Shown: positions 42,566 through 52,304, counted from the first letter of the stretch. The stretch is DNA of 64,000 bases from Crocinitomicaceae bacterium (GCA_002713215.1 PAVO01000019.1:124001-188000); one strand, 5' to 3'. Numbers and translations: made by a program. Notes: generated by a model from the sequence alone, not told the origin.

Positions 42566-44533
42566 CTAACTTAAGATTATTCTGCCGGTGGGTTTTGAAA
42601 GCGAAGCCTTAATTTCATCCAGTTTGGTTTGTTTTTTAAGTAGAGTTAGTACTTGTTCGTAGTCATCAGAATCTTGTGCTGCCTTAATCATGGTTCTATT
42701 ATTTACAATCAGAACAGCAACCATTTTCGACTTAAATGAATACAACGCACCATCAACAGCTCGTTTTAGTTTGGTGTCTTCCTGACTTACACGGATGTTT
42801 CGTAAATCCCATTTGGCCAGTTCGTATTTAGAAGTTACCAGCTCGGCCGCTAGGCCCGATATTTCTGGCTTCTCATGGTTCACAATGCGTCCAATGTTCC
42901 AATTATCTTCTGTTACCATTTCGACAATTTCGTTCAAAAATTGGTTGTGTACGTCAGAACTCATTTGCATATCATCGTTGGCCAATTCGTGTAATATATA
43001 GGGTGCAACCCCAACCTCAATAATTTCTTCTGACTCCTCGTCACCTTCTGTTTCTTGAGTAATAGAAATGTTTTTATCTCCAAAATTGATCAGAATTCGA
43101 AGCAGGTCCTTTTCCTGGGATTCAACGTTGCTTTCAAATGCCTCGTACGATTTAGGCTTTTCAGCAACCTGAAGTGGCGCTTCGTAGTTATCATAATCTT
43201 GCTTTCTGGCATTTTTTTGGATCGCCGTTTTTCTGATCTTAGCCAGCTCACTAAACAGTGTCTCTTCTTCAATGTCTAAGAGCGTAGAGCATTCCTTAAC
43301 GTAGACTGAGCGAGCAATGGCATCTGGAATCTTCGCAATGCTCTCCACTATGTCCTTTATTAAACCTGCTTTTAGTATTGGGTCATTACCGGCACCTTTA
43401 AGTAGAATTTCAGTTTTGGTTACAATAAAATCCTTGGCATTCGACTTGACATATTCCGCCAGCTCTTCCGGCTCGTGCGAACGTGCAAATGAATCAGGAT
43501 CCTCTCCATCAGGAAAAATGACCATCTTCACGTTCATGCCTTCTTCAAGAATTAGGTTAACTCCTCGAAAGGAGGCCTTTATTCCTGCCTCGTCACCATC
43601 ATATAATACAGTAATGTTTTGGGAATACCTTTTTACCAGTTTAATTTGCCCTGGAGTAAGTGAAGTTCCTGAACTCGCAACTACATTTTTAATTCCCGAT
43701 TGGTGAAAGGAAATAACATCGGTATACCCTTCAACCATGTAGCAATTGTCATTTTTTATAATCTCCCCTTTGGCCTGGTAGATTCCATAGAGAATATTAC
43801 TCTTATTATATATAGGTGATTCAGGGCTATTTAAATACTTAGGAACCTTCTTGTCTGTTAACAGGGTTCTTGCCCCAAAACCAATAGGTCGACCGGATAA
43901 ATTATGGATGGGAAATATTACCCTGCCCTTGAAACCATCATAATAATGATCTTCTTTTTTAGGCGATTTTTTAATCAATCCAGTTTTTAGCAGGTATTCC
44001 TGGTTGTATCCTTTTTCTTTGGAGGCAGTTACAAACTCTTCCCATTTGTTAGGGCTATAGCCTAACGAGAATGTCTCAATGGTTTCATTAGTGAATCCTC
44101 TTTGTTTGTAATAACTAAGGCCAACTGACTTTCCTTCATCCGTATCGTGCAATTGGTCTTTAAAATAGTCCTCAGCAAACTTGGTAACTATATATAGGCT
44201 TTCTCTCTCGTTTTCAGCCTCCTTTTGTTCGCTGGTGTATTCCTCTTCCTCAATTTCAATGTTGTACTTTTTGGCAAGATAACGAAGTGCCTCCGGGTAG
44301 GTAAAATGTTCATGTTCCATGAGGAAGGAAACTGCATTTCCACCTTTACCTGAACTGAAGTCTTTGAATATCTGTTTTTCTGGGACCACATAAAACGATG
44401 GTGTCTTTTCGTTAGCAAATGGACTTAAGGCACGAAGTTGCCTGCCAGAGCGTTTTAGGTTCACATACTCACCCACCACCTCTTCAATACTAACAGCGGC
44501 TAAAATTTCGTCTATTTTATGACGTGGAATCAC
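42566..44533 (-). CDS. dnaG: DNA primase without zinc-finger ligands
   Basis: 655 residues. The N-terminal zinc-binding domain has lost its ligands: where the family has CPFHxEKTPSF and CFxC, this protein reads LSPFANEKTPSF and KDFSSGKGG, so Cys, His, Cys, Cys are replaced by Ser37, Ala40, Asp58 and Ser61. The fold is otherwise kept (EKTPSFYVVPEKQIFKDF). The TOPRIM core follows: VEGYTDVISFHQSGIKNVVA near 268-287, and LYDGDEAGIKA near 317. A helicase-interaction C-terminus ends at residue 655. It synthesises RNA primers for replication. The replaced ligands are seen in the sequence; I recall the same in other flavobacteria, so it is probably a lineage trait and not damage. Confidence 0.95.
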   Translation of the reverse strand: MIPRHKIDEILAAVSIEEVVGEYVNLKRSGRQLRALSPFANEKTPSFYVVPEKQIFKDFSSGKGGNAVSFLMEHEHFTYPEALRYLAKKYNIEIEEEEYTSEQKEAENERESLYIVTKFAEDYFKDQLHDTDEGKSVGLSYYKQRGFTNETIETFSLGYSPNKWEEFVTASKEKGYNQEYLLKTGLIKKSPKKEDHYYDGFKGRVIFPIHNLSGRPIGFGARTLLTDKKVPKYLNSPESPIYNKSNILYGIYQAKGEIIKNDNCYMVEGYTDVISFHQSGIKNVVASSGTSLTPGQIKLVKRYSQNITVLYDGDEAGIKASFRGVNLILEEGMNVKMVIFPDGEDPDSFARSHEPEELAEYVKSNAKDFIVTKTEILLKGAGNDPILKAGLIKDIVESIAKIPDAIARSVYVKECSTLLDIEEETLFSELAKIRKTAIQKNARKQDYDNYEAPLQVAEKPKSYEAFESNVESQEKDLLRILINFGDKNISITQETEGDEESEEIIEVGVAPYILHELANDDMQMSSDVHNQFLNEIVEMVTEDNWNIGRIVNHEKPEISGLAAELVTSKYELAKWDLRNIRVSQEDTKLKRAVDGALYSFKSKMVAVLIVNNRTMIKAAQDSDDYEQVLTLLKKQTKLDEIKASLSKPTGRIILS

Positions 44534-44717
44534 GAGTACAAAACTAACTGATATACCAATTCTAGGCTATCTGGACCCTTAGATTCGTTTTATAAACTGA
44601 AAATGATAGTTGACCGACAATTTGGAGCCGTTTAACAAATTATTCAATAGAATTCAAATTTTTTATTAATTAATTGCTAAATTCGGGCGTTATTTTTAAA
44701 GAAATTTAATTAAGTAT

Positions 44718-45917
44718 ATGAAAAAGAAAACTTTACAATCTATATTACTAACTGGAGCTATTGGAATGATGGCTTATGGTGTATCGGCTCAAAAAGGTTT
44801 GACCGATAAGAAAATGCATCCGCAAAATGTATTGGTGGAAGACTTTACCGGTGCTCTATGTGGATATTGTCCTGATGCTACGGACAGAATTGAAGCGATG
44901 AAAGCTGCTAATGGAAAGGATCGCATTTATGCGATGGGAGTTCATGCGGGTTCTTTTACGGGTTCGAAAGATGAATTTTTAAATGCATGGGCAGACAAGT
45001 TATTGGCTCATGCTGGTAGTCCAGGTTCTAAGCCTATTGGTAGAGTTAATCGGAGGTTAGACGGCGGTTCAAAAGCTTACAGTAGAGGAAATTGGAGTAA
45101 GCATGCTGACGCTGTATTAGCTGCCGGAAATGCAGTAGTTAATTTAGGCGCAATGGCTATAATGAAGGATGACAAAATCATGATTGATGTTGAGGCCTAC
45201 TTCCCTACTTCATTTGGTAAGAATGTTAGATTGGCTACTGCTGTGGTTCAAACCGGATATACATCTTATCAAAGTGATTATGGCCCTAATGGAAACTGGA
45301 ATGGTGATTATGTGAATATTGATGCACTTCGATGGATGAGTACTACAGATGCTTTGGGGGAAACGTTAACGTCAACAAACAAAGACGATTTCCACTCGTA
45401 CAGCTATACCTGTAATATCGAGTCTGGATGGGCTGGAAAGCCTACTGATGAAATTTCTTATCATGTAATTCTTTTTGCTACCGATGGAGACAATGGTGAA
45501 GTTCTTCAGGTTGTTGGAATCGATATTAAAGAAAATGGGATTAAGCACGAAGGTCAGTTTGTTACCGGAGGTTCTACTCAAAAAAGATACTTCCCTAGTG
45601 GGACTACCAAATGGAGCGACGAGTGGGCAGGAGTTCAAACAAGTATTAATGATCTAGTTGCAAAAACGGACATTACCGTATATCCTAACCCAATGAATGA
45701 AAACTCAACGTTAAGCATTACTGTACATGAAGCTGCTAACATTTCTTACGAAGTGGTTAACGTTTTAGGTGAAGTAGTTTCTTCTAAAGACTTAGGTGAA
45801 GTAAACGGTTTGAGTGAAGTTAAATTGGAAGGTGATTTTACCTCAATTAGCGGTACTTATATTTTAAGAGTTAACTTGGATGGTGAGGTTGTTACTCATC
45901 GTTTGAGTGTAATGTAA
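44718..45917 (+). CDS. Omp28-like secreted protein with T9SS type A sorting domain
   Basis: 399 residues with a signal peptide (SILLTGAIGMMAYGVSAQ). Residues 30-200 look like the Omp28 family: NVLVEDFTGALCGYCPDATD has a CGYC thioredoxin-like motif, and AMGVHAGSFTG follows. The last 80 residues (ITVYPNPMNENSTLSITV ... GTYILRVNLDGEVVTHRL) are a type A T9SS sorting domain. It is exported to the cell surface; a role in thiol chemistry or adhesion is unproven. A terminator is at 45941-45974. Confidence 0.88.
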   Translation: MKKKTLQSILLTGAIGMMAYGVSAQKGLTDKKMHPQNVLVEDFTGALCGYCPDATDRIEAMKAANGKDRIYAMGVHAGSFTGSKDEFLNAWADKLLAHAGSPGSKPIGRVNRRLDGGSKAYSRGNWSKHADAVLAAGNAVVNLGAMAIMKDDKIMIDVEAYFPTSFGKNVRLATAVVQTGYTSYQSDYGPNGNWNGDYVNIDALRWMSTTDALGETLTSTNKDDFHSYSYTCNIESGWAGKPTDEISYHVILFATDGDNGEVLQVVGIDIKENGIKHEGQFVTGGSTQKRYFPSGTTKWSDEWAGVQTSINDLVAKTDITVYPNPMNENSTLSITVHEAANISYEVVNVLGEVVSSKDLGEVNGLSEVKLEGDFTSISGTYILRVNLDGEVVTHRLSVM

Positions 45918-45940
45918 TAGAAAATAATTATTAATTAGGA

Positions 45941-45974
45941 AAGGTGGTTGGATGGATTCTAACCGCCTTTTTTG
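45941..45974 (+). terminator. Terminator after the Omp28-like gene
   Basis: Arms AAGGTGGTT / AACCGCCTT (one G-T pair), 11-base loop and T6 tail; it starts 23 bp after the stop codon. Confidence 0.75.
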
Positions 45975-45990
45975 TTATTTGGAAATAAAG

Positions 45991-46686
45991 ATGAAAAAGA
46001 TTATATTGATTTTATTGGTTGGGATTATTGGAATTGGTGCAAATGCACAACGTTTTACACTTAGTAAGCACCTTATTACTGATACACTGCGTATTAATGA
46101 TTACTTTGATGATGGTGCAGATTTGACAAATAAGACTTCGGGAGATATGGTAATTAAGTTTAGGACTTATTACAATACTGTTGACACTGGTAATTGGGAC
46201 ATTTTATATTGTTCCTTTCCTGCCTGTAGAACTTATATTGCGTATGAAGAAATCTGTGATACTATGACACCAGGTCAGAAAGTTAGAATCAGTAATTTCT
46301 CGATTGAACCTAAGTTAACACCTAAGGATTGTGAATTGTGTATAGAGTTTTTCGACATGGTTGATTCTACGTTCAGAGATACATTATGCTACAAATTTGG
46401 AAGCAGAATGGATCCGGCGGTTGGGCTTGCCGATTTAGTTGAAAGTAAAGAGGCTCCGAACGGTGTTTATCCTAATCCAACTTCAGGTGCTGTTAAAGTA
46501 AAATTAGCCAATAGAATTAATTCAATTTATGTATTTGACCTCTCTGGAAAAGTGGTTTTATCTGAAAATAATGTTCTGGATAGATATAAGATGGTTGATT
46601 TGTCTGAATTAAAGCCAGGCTCTTATGTTATTCAAGTTGAAGAAGAGGACGGAAATGTAATTAGTGAGCGATTGATTGTACAATAA
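45991..46686 (+). CDS. Small secreted protein with T9SS sorting domain (intact copy of a tandem pair)
   Basis: 231 residues from ATG 45991 (the open frame begins 39 bp earlier inside the terminator). Signal peptide MKKIILILLVGIIGIGANAQ, then a 130-residue Cys-containing beta-type domain (FRTYYNTVDTGNWDILYCSF, LTPKDCELCIEFFD), then a T9SS type A domain (VYPNPTSGAVKVKL ... LKPGSYVIQVEEEDG). No function is known. The next 0.8 kb is a duplicate, now broken, that even copies its terminator. Confidence 0.82.
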   Translation: MKKIILILLVGIIGIGANAQRFTLSKHLITDTLRINDYFDDGADLTNKTSGDMVIKFRTYYNTVDTGNWDILYCSFPACRTYIAYEEICDTMTPGQKVRISNFSIEPKLTPKDCELCIEFFDMVDSTFRDTLCYKFGSRMDPAVGLADLVESKEAPNGVYPNPTSGAVKVKLANRINSIYVFDLSGKVVLSENNVLDRYKMVDLSELKPGSYVIQVEEEDGNVISERLIVQ

Positions 46687-46715
46687 TTTATTGCTTTTAA
46701 ATATTAGTATGAAGG

Positions 46716-46745
46716 AAGGCCTCAATTTTATTGAGGCCTTTTTTA
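46716..46745 (+). terminator. Terminator, first copy of duplicate
   Basis: Perfect 10-bp stem AAGGCCTCAA / TTGAGGCCTT, loop TTTTA and T-rich tail; almost identical to 47529-47558. Confidence 0.9.
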
Positions 46746-46797
46746 TTTGCTACCTCTGAGAGTAAATTAATAACTTTTCTAACAAAAATCTTTGATT

Positions 46798-47499
46798 ATG
46801 GAAAGAGCTACATTACTTCTTATTGCGTTGTTTATTTCATTTGTAACTTATTCCCAGAGGTTTACCTCCAAAAACATTTAATCGTAGACACATTATACAT
46901 TAATGATTACCATGACCATGTTGTTAATTTAACCAACAACACCTCTTGATACCATGGTGATTAAATTCAGAACTTACATCAATTCCGTTGATACTAACAA
47001 TTGGGACTTTCTATACTGTTATTACAATAACTGTACAGATAGGATCGATTATGAACGTGTATGTGCACCAATGGTTAAGGGTAAAGGAGAATCAAAGGTT
47101 TTTTCTGCCTTGACTATCGAGCCTAAATTAACACCCAAAGACTGTGAGCTTTGCGTTGAGTTTTTTGAACTAAGCGATTCCAGTTATCGGGACACGCTTT
47201 ATTACCGATTTGGAAACAGAATGGAAGCTGCCGTTGGAATTAATACAATTGAAGCTAATGAACCTTCTGTGGAGGTGTATCCCAACCCTACAACCGAACA
47301 GGTCACTATAAAATCTAAGGCAGGAATAAGTTCGTTTCAAATGATGGGTCTTTCAGGTAAGGTGGTTTTATCAGAAAACCATGCTCAATCAACGAATCAT
47401 CATGTAATTAATTTGTCAGAGTTAAAACCTGGGCCCTATTTCATTCGAATTGAAGAAATAAATGGAAAAGTGGTTACCGGGCGGTTAATGGTACAATAA
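46798..47499 (+). pseudogene. Broken tandem duplicate of the small T9SS-secreted protein gene
   Basis: Starts at ATG 46798 with MERATLLLIALFISFVTYSQ, an intact signal peptide, and follows the upstream copy. After QRFTS the frame shifts (near 46860-46870): the next similarity, KHLIVDTLYINDY and NLTNNTS, is in another frame. A stop (TGA) and a second one-base shift occur near 46946-46954, after which MVIKFRTYINSVDTNNWDFL continues to the T9SS sorting domain end (VYPNPTTEQVTI, GRLMVQ). Comparison with 45991-46686 places both shifts. The final 181-residue frame is open but would lack a signal peptide, so it should not be secreted. Confidence 0.85.
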
Positions 47500-47528
47500 T
47501 CTTATCGCTTTTAAATATTAGTATAAGG

Positions 47529-47558
47529 AAAGGTCTCAATTTTATTGAGGCCTTTTTT
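47529..47558 (+). terminator. Terminator, second copy of duplicate
   Basis: AAAGGTCTCAA / TTGAGGCCTTT with loop TTTTA and T6; the G-T change is the main difference from the copy at 46716. Between here and 47813 there is about 250 bp of DNA with no gene; the only structure I see is two TTGATCAA palindromes at 47789-47808. Confidence 0.88.
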
Positions 47559-47812
47559 ATGGTAGATAAGGCAATATCAAACCTCAGATTTGATTAAGAT
47601 GAAGCCTATATTTCCTTTTCTAGGTTCCTACTTTATGCTTCCGCAAAAGCTTCAGCAACACGCGGACGCAAGAATGACGTTTCTTTTTAATTAGGTAATA
47701 TTTCTAACCCACATTGTTCTTTAATAGCGTCTTTTTTACAAAAAGCCCTTCCATATGGGTTTACTTTATATGGATTGGATGAACTAGCTTGATCAAGAAA
47801 TTGATCAAAAAA

Positions 47813-47840
47813 AGCCCCGCAGTTATATAACTACGGGGCT
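47813..47840 (-). terminator. Terminator of the IPT/TIG-domain gene
   Basis: AGCCCCG / CGGGGCT outer stem with the inner palindrome AGTTATATAACT, followed on the minus strand by a T7 run. It lies 27 bp beyond the stop of the 47867 gene. Confidence 0.88.
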
Positions 47841-47866
47841 CTAAAATTTAATTTATTCGTTTAGTT

Positions 47867-49168
47867 CTATTTCGCGAACTTGTAGTTTACACCGTTTAAA
47901 TCAGAAATGTAAACACCTTCAGGAAGGTTACCCATTTCAATTTCAATTTTGTCAGCAGAAACTTCGCTTTCTGAAACTGAACGGTTTATTACCATTTCTC
48001 CCTTCATGTTAAACACTTTAAGAGATAAACCTTCTGCATCAAACGCTTGGTTCAATTCGTAAGTTAGAATGTTGTTGCTGTAGTATATTTTATCAGTTAA
48101 GTTTCCTAACTCAACAACAGAAGTAACATCAAGCTTAAATTCAGCAGCAGAAACTCCAATTTTAGTGTTTACTTCAACTGAGATTTGTCCGCTTGCAGTA
48201 ATAGCAGGAACAACAATAACCAATTTGGTAGCAGTAGCAGATTTAATATTTGTTACCGGAACACCACCAATTTTAACAATGTTGTTTGCAGGAGTTGGAT
48301 CAAAACCAACACCATTTACGGTTACTTCAGTACCTGGTTTTCCTTTAGCAGGAGAAAAGCTAGTTACAGCAACCCCAACCATTTTGTAAGTATTACAAGT
48401 AGTATCGTTTACTGCAGGAGGAGGTAGGCGAGTATAAGCACAAAGTTCAAATGGGCCTAATACAGTTGGAATAGCAGGGAAAACTTGAGCATTACTAATT
48501 GTACGGGTTGTGGTTGTACCGATTACCCAATCAGAAGCTAGAGTACCACTAACCTGTTTTACATCGGATCCAATGTACAATGCATAAGGAATTGCAGTTC
48601 CAGTAGGAATATCCACTGAAGAATTATTTTCCATTACAAATGCCATCTCGGTAACAGAAGTACCTAAGTCTAATTCGTTTTGAATTGCAATAGGTTTAGT
48701 AATTGAAACAGCAGTACTCTTAACCTTTAAAGTAGCATTTGTTACGGTAACATTGCTACAAGAAGTGTCATTAGAGTTGTCAGGATCACCTTGCATCTTA
48801 GAAACAACACAAAATTTATTAGTAGCCTGAGTCAAAGCAGCACTCAAGTCATAGTTCTGTAAGAATAAATCAGAACTTGCTCCAGCAGCTAGAGTAAAGC
48901 TAGAGTTAACACCAACATCATTACCAACCTGCGTACCGTTTGAAAAAATAGCAATTTTCAAATTTGCTACATCAGCACCGGCAAGGTTTTGAGTACTGTT
49001 ATTTTTAATAGTAAACTGAAGAGTAATTCTTGGTACCAGACCAGTAATATAACTTGCATTATTTTTTGGAACCTTAACCTCAGTGATCTCAATGTCAAAA
49101 TTCTGAGCCGAGAGGTTAACAGCTAACAACATCGTTAGCGATAATAGAATAGTATTAAATTTTTTCAT
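47867..49168 (-). CDS. Secreted IPT/TIG-domain protein with C-terminal sorting-like domain
   Basis: 433 residues. Signal peptide KKFNTILLSLTMLLAVNLSAQ, then two CARDB-like beta domains (residues about 22-150 and 150-265: VPRITLQFTIKNNSTQNLAG), an IPT/TIG Ig-like domain (FSPAKGKPGTEVTVNGVGFD, 268-350), and a 75-residue C-terminal region (LSLKVFNMKGEMVINRSV ... NLPEGVYISDLNGVNYKF) that resembles T9SS type A sorting domains, though the YPNP motif is absent (YYSN instead). It is probably surface-exposed. Followed by a strong terminator. Confidence 0.78.
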   Translation of the reverse strand: MKKFNTILLSLTMLLAVNLSAQNFDIEITEVKVPKNNASYITGLVPRITLQFTIKNNSTQNLAGADVANLKIAIFSNGTQVGNDVGVNSSFTLAAGASSDLFLQNYDLSAALTQATNKFCVVSKMQGDPDNSNDTSCSNVTVTNATLKVKSTAVSITKPIAIQNELDLGTSVTEMAFVMENNSSVDIPTGTAIPYALYIGSDVKQVSGTLASDWVIGTTTTRTISNAQVFPAIPTVLGPFELCAYTRLPPPAVNDTTCNTYKMVGVAVTSFSPAKGKPGTEVTVNGVGFDPTPANNIVKIGGVPVTNIKSATATKLVIVVPAITASGQISVEVNTKIGVSAAEFKLDVTSVVELGNLTDKIYYSNNILTYELNQAFDAEGLSLKVFNMKGEMVINRSVSESEVSADKIEIEMGNLPEGVYISDLNGVNYKFAK

Positions 49169-49258
49169 AATGTTTTTGTTTATTTTTAATAGCGCGTAAA
49201 AGTAGCAATTTATTAATACCTAATACATTCTATTATACAGTCGGTTGGGTACTTGACG

Positions 49259-49684
49259 TTACTTACTCATTGAATTATCTTCTGACTTTACCAACCCCCC
49301 TTTTTCATCATAGAAATTCCATGTGCCGGTTTTTAAATCATTCTCCCAGTTTCCTTCATACCTGACCGAGCCATTTGGGAAATAGACCCGGTTAATTCCG
49401 TGTTGTTTACCATTCTGGTATTCGCCAATGCTCCATGGTTGGCCGTTTTCGTAATACGATTTCCACATACCTTCTCGCTTACCGTCATCGTTGAATTCCC
49501 CTTCAATTTTAATGTTTCCATTTTTATAATATTGGATGGTTTTCTTCACTGTACCCTCGGTGTCCAGAAAATGTTTTTCTTCAACCGTTCCATTTGGAAA
49601 CATCTTCACGGGTTTTTCAGTAAGTTCTTCTTTGCAACCAATAAGTAGGAGGAATACAACAACGATATAGATCTTATTCATCAT
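49259..49684 (-). CDS. Lipoprotein with MORN-like repeats (YwqK family)
   Basis: 141 residues. MMNKIYIVVVFLLLIGC is a lipoprotein signal. The mature part has about five repeats of the form YxNGxxxxExxxxxGxxxG (YYKNGNIKIEGEFNDDGKRE, YYENGQPWSIGEYQNGKQHG, YFPNGSVRYEGNWENDLKTG), as in MORN/YwqK proteins. YwqK relatives are named antitoxins in some databases, but no toxin neighbour exists here, and a surface role is more likely. Repeats predict an elongated beta structure. Confidence 0.82.
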   Translation of the reverse strand: MMNKIYIVVVFLLLIGCKEELTEKPVKMFPNGTVEEKHFLDTEGTVKKTIQYYKNGNIKIEGEFNDDGKREGMWKSYYENGQPWSIGEYQNGKQHGINRVYFPNGSVRYEGNWENDLKTGTWNFYDEKGGLVKSEDNSMSK

Positions 49685-49792
49685 GAATTTATTTGGCTAC
49701 TAATTAACAAATTTTGGTGTAGAAATGTAACACTGTTAAACAAAAGGCTCGTACAATAATCTCGACATTTGTAGGTTAGCAAGTATAATAGG

Positions 49793-51283
49793 ATGAAGAT
49801 AAGTGTGAAAAGTGGATTACTGATAGGGTTATTGAGCCTTTGTTTAGTTGGGTATGCAGGTGAAAAAGACACGGTTAAAAAAGACAGTTTAGTCAAAGCC
49901 GAACTTCAATTGCAGCCAGATGTCGAGTATGTGGCTCATGTCGAAGACATGATTACCCAGTTGATGAAAGATTTTAATAAAGGCTACACCGACAGCACTG
50001 AGTTAAACACGTATAACTTGCCCCACGATTCAATTCCTATTGTAGATGACTCTACCCTAAAATCAAGATTGGCCATATTGAATGAGCAAACACCATTTGC
50101 TTTGGGTTATAATAAGCGAGTTCATGCTTTTGTGAACCTTTATGCGGTTAAAAGAAGAGAATTAACCAGTAAGACAATGGGGCTTTCACAACTCTATTTT
50201 CCACTCATTGAGGAAATTCTGGACGAAAATGACATGCCTTATGAGCTTAAATATTTGGCTGTAGTTGAGTCAGCTTTAAATCCTACAGCGCGCTCCAGAG
50301 CCGGAGCTAAAGGGTTATGGCAGTTTATGTATACAACAGGAAGGCTTTATGGTCTAACCGTCAATTCGTACTTTGATGAAAGAAACGATCCCTATAAATC
50401 GACTAGGGCGGCTTGTGCCTATTTAAGTTACCTGAATGGTATTTATGACGATTGGAATTTGGCTCTTGCCGCGTATAATTGTGGTCCTGGCAATGTGAAC
50501 AAGGCAATTCGAAGGTCCGGAGGTAAAAAGGACTATTGGGAAATATATCCATACCTACCAAGAGAAACCCGTGGGTATGTTCCTGCCTTTATTGCGGTTA
50601 ATTACATCTTTAATTATGGAGCAGAACACAATATTTACCCCAGGAATCAACCGATAACGTTTTACGAGACCGATACAATACATGTAACCAATCGAATAAG
50701 CTTTAAACATTTAGCCGATGTATTGGATTTATCGGCTGAGCAAATCCAATATTTAAACCCAGAGTATAAAAGAGGAGTTATCCCTAAAGATTCTAAATCG
50801 CACACTTTGCGATTGCCTAAAGGTGAATTGGCTCTTTATTTAGTTAACGAAAAAAGAATTACGGAACAATATGCCGAGCCGATAGATCATTCTGAAGAAG
50901 TATTAGCTGCTCAGGAGCAAGTAGAAATTTATCGTGTCAGAAATGGAGATTATTTGGGCAAAATAGCGAATCGCTATGGTGTATCGGTTAGGAATATAAA
51001 AAGTTGGAACGGTCTTAGGAGTGATAATTTAAGAGTGGGTCAGCGATTAACGATATATAGCCGAGGCTCGGCACCAGTTGCAAAAAAGAAAGCAGTAGAC
51101 CTAAAAAAGAATACTGAAGAGTCTGACCAGTTTGTTTATTACAAAATCCAAAAAGGCGATACCCTTTGGGATATTGCCAAGGCAAAAGGAATTAGCACAA
51201 AGGAACTTAAGCTGTTGAATAACAACCTAAACGCTAAAAACCTCAAACCGGGCGATAAAATCATAATCAGTAAAAAGTCATAG
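49793..51283 (+). CDS. mltD: Membrane-bound lytic murein transglycosylase D-like
   Basis: 496 residues with a signal-like N-terminus (LLIGLLSLCLVGYAG). The SLT catalytic domain (about 130-265) contains YLAVVESALNPTARSRAGAK with the catalytic Glu, then GLWQFMYTTGRLYGL and LALAAYNCGPGNVNKAIR. Two C-terminal LysM domains follow (YRVRNGDYLGKIANRYGVSV near 380-423; YYKIQKGDTLWDIAKAKGI near 447-493). It cleaves peptidoglycan glycan strands, giving anhydromuropeptides. The next gene begins within its stop codon. Confidence 0.93.
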   Translation: MKISVKSGLLIGLLSLCLVGYAGEKDTVKKDSLVKAELQLQPDVEYVAHVEDMITQLMKDFNKGYTDSTELNTYNLPHDSIPIVDDSTLKSRLAILNEQTPFALGYNKRVHAFVNLYAVKRRELTSKTMGLSQLYFPLIEEILDENDMPYELKYLAVVESALNPTARSRAGAKGLWQFMYTTGRLYGLTVNSYFDERNDPYKSTRAACAYLSYLNGIYDDWNLALAAYNCGPGNVNKAIRRSGGKKDYWEIYPYLPRETRGYVPAFIAVNYIFNYGAEHNIYPRNQPITFYETDTIHVTNRISFKHLADVLDLSAEQIQYLNPEYKRGVIPKDSKSHTLRLPKGELALYLVNEKRITEQYAEPIDHSEEVLAAQEQVEIYRVRNGDYLGKIANRYGVSVRNIKSWNGLRSDNLRVGQRLTIYSRGSAPVAKKKAVDLKKNTEESDQFVYYKIQKGDTLWDIAKAKGISTKELKLLNNNLNAKNLKPGDKIIISKKS

Positions 51284-52302
51284 TGAGTTCAATTCTAAAG
51301 ATGGGAGTCCTCTGGCTTGCTTTAAGCCTGTTTCACAGCTCGTGTGAGGAACCCCAATCAAGTTTGCCAGGCTATGCGGGTGGATTTGGTGAACTGCTGG
51401 TTGTAGTTCCAAATTCCATTTGGAAAAGCCCACTGGGAGATTCTATTTATAACTACTTAGGTGCAATGCAATATGGGCTTCCGCAGGACGAGAGGCAATT
51501 CAACATTATTCATGTAACTCCGCAAAAGTTTAAAAGCGTACTTCAAACCCACAGGAATATTTGCATTGTTTCAATTGACTCAAATACAGTGAGGCCTATT
51601 ACCCTGGAAAAAAGCAAATGGTCGAGGGGGCAAATCGTTATCACATTATCTGCGAAGAATAGTGCCAGATTACTGAACACAGTCAGAGAACATGCGCCTA
51701 GAGCAGCAGAGATTTTTGCGTCGGCTGAAGTAAACAGGCATTACCTCAGGAATAAAAAATTTGGAAGTAAGACCTTGAATCAGGAAATTGGTGATCAGCA
51801 GCAGTTGACTATAACTACTCAAAAGGACATGATCATTGAAAACTACAAAGAAGGTGTGTCATGGCTAAGGCTGGAGCGTGAGCGGGACAAAGGTGGGTTT
51901 CGACACCAGATTAGCCAAGGAATTCTACTGTTCTCATTGCCCTATACCGATGAATCCAATTTTGCAGATAGCAACATTTACCATGTAGTTGATTCTGTGT
52001 TAAAGGTAAACTTACCGGGCCCCGGAGAAAACCAATATATGCAATTGAATTTTAGGTATATAGTTCCTCAGGGCACTGAAATTAATTTTAAAGACCAGTT
52101 TGGAAAGGAGTATCGAGGTCTTTGGAGAATGGAAAACAATGCAATGGGCGGGCCTATCTATTTGTTGGTATTCTTAGATGAGAAATCAGATAGGGTTGTA
52201 TATGCATACGGATACGTGTATGCTCCTCAATTTAATAAAAGGGAATACCTTAGAGAAGTACAGGGAGTAATCCACTCTATTAGCATTCCTAAAGATGCCT
52301 GA
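51283..52302 (+). CDS. DUF4837 family lipoprotein
   Basis: 339 residues from GTG 51283, overlapping the last base of the mltD-like stop codon (TAG/GTG). The signal ALSLFHSSC gives a lipid-anchored Cys near 21. GYAGGFGELLVVVPNSIWKS and RYIVPQGTEINFKDQFGKEY with WRMENNAMGGPIYL are characteristic of the DUF4837 family, known to me only from Bacteroidota. Function unknown; coupling to mltD suggests an envelope role. Confidence 0.85.
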   Translation: MSSILKMGVLWLALSLFHSSCEEPQSSLPGYAGGFGELLVVVPNSIWKSPLGDSIYNYLGAMQYGLPQDERQFNIIHVTPQKFKSVLQTHRNICIVSIDSNTVRPITLEKSKWSRGQIVITLSAKNSARLLNTVREHAPRAAEIFASAEVNRHYLRNKKFGSKTLNQEIGDQQQLTITTQKDMIIENYKEGVSWLRLERERDKGGFRHQISQGILLFSLPYTDESNFADSNIYHVVDSVLKVNLPGPGENQYMQLNFRYIVPQGTEINFKDQFGKEYRGLWRMENNAMGGPIYLLVFLDEKSDRVVYAYGYVYAPQFNKREYLREVQGVIHSISIPKDA

Positions 52303-52304
52303 CG

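Noticed and set aside
46731-46949. 72-residue ORF as an independent gene
   Set aside because: It starts inside a terminator and its end aligns with part of the duplicated T9SS protein in shifted frame; it is a piece of the pseudogene.
49259-49684. YwqK protein as an antitoxin
   Set aside because: It is a lipoprotein with MORN-like repeats and no adjacent toxin gene; the antitoxin name is only inherited from family labels.
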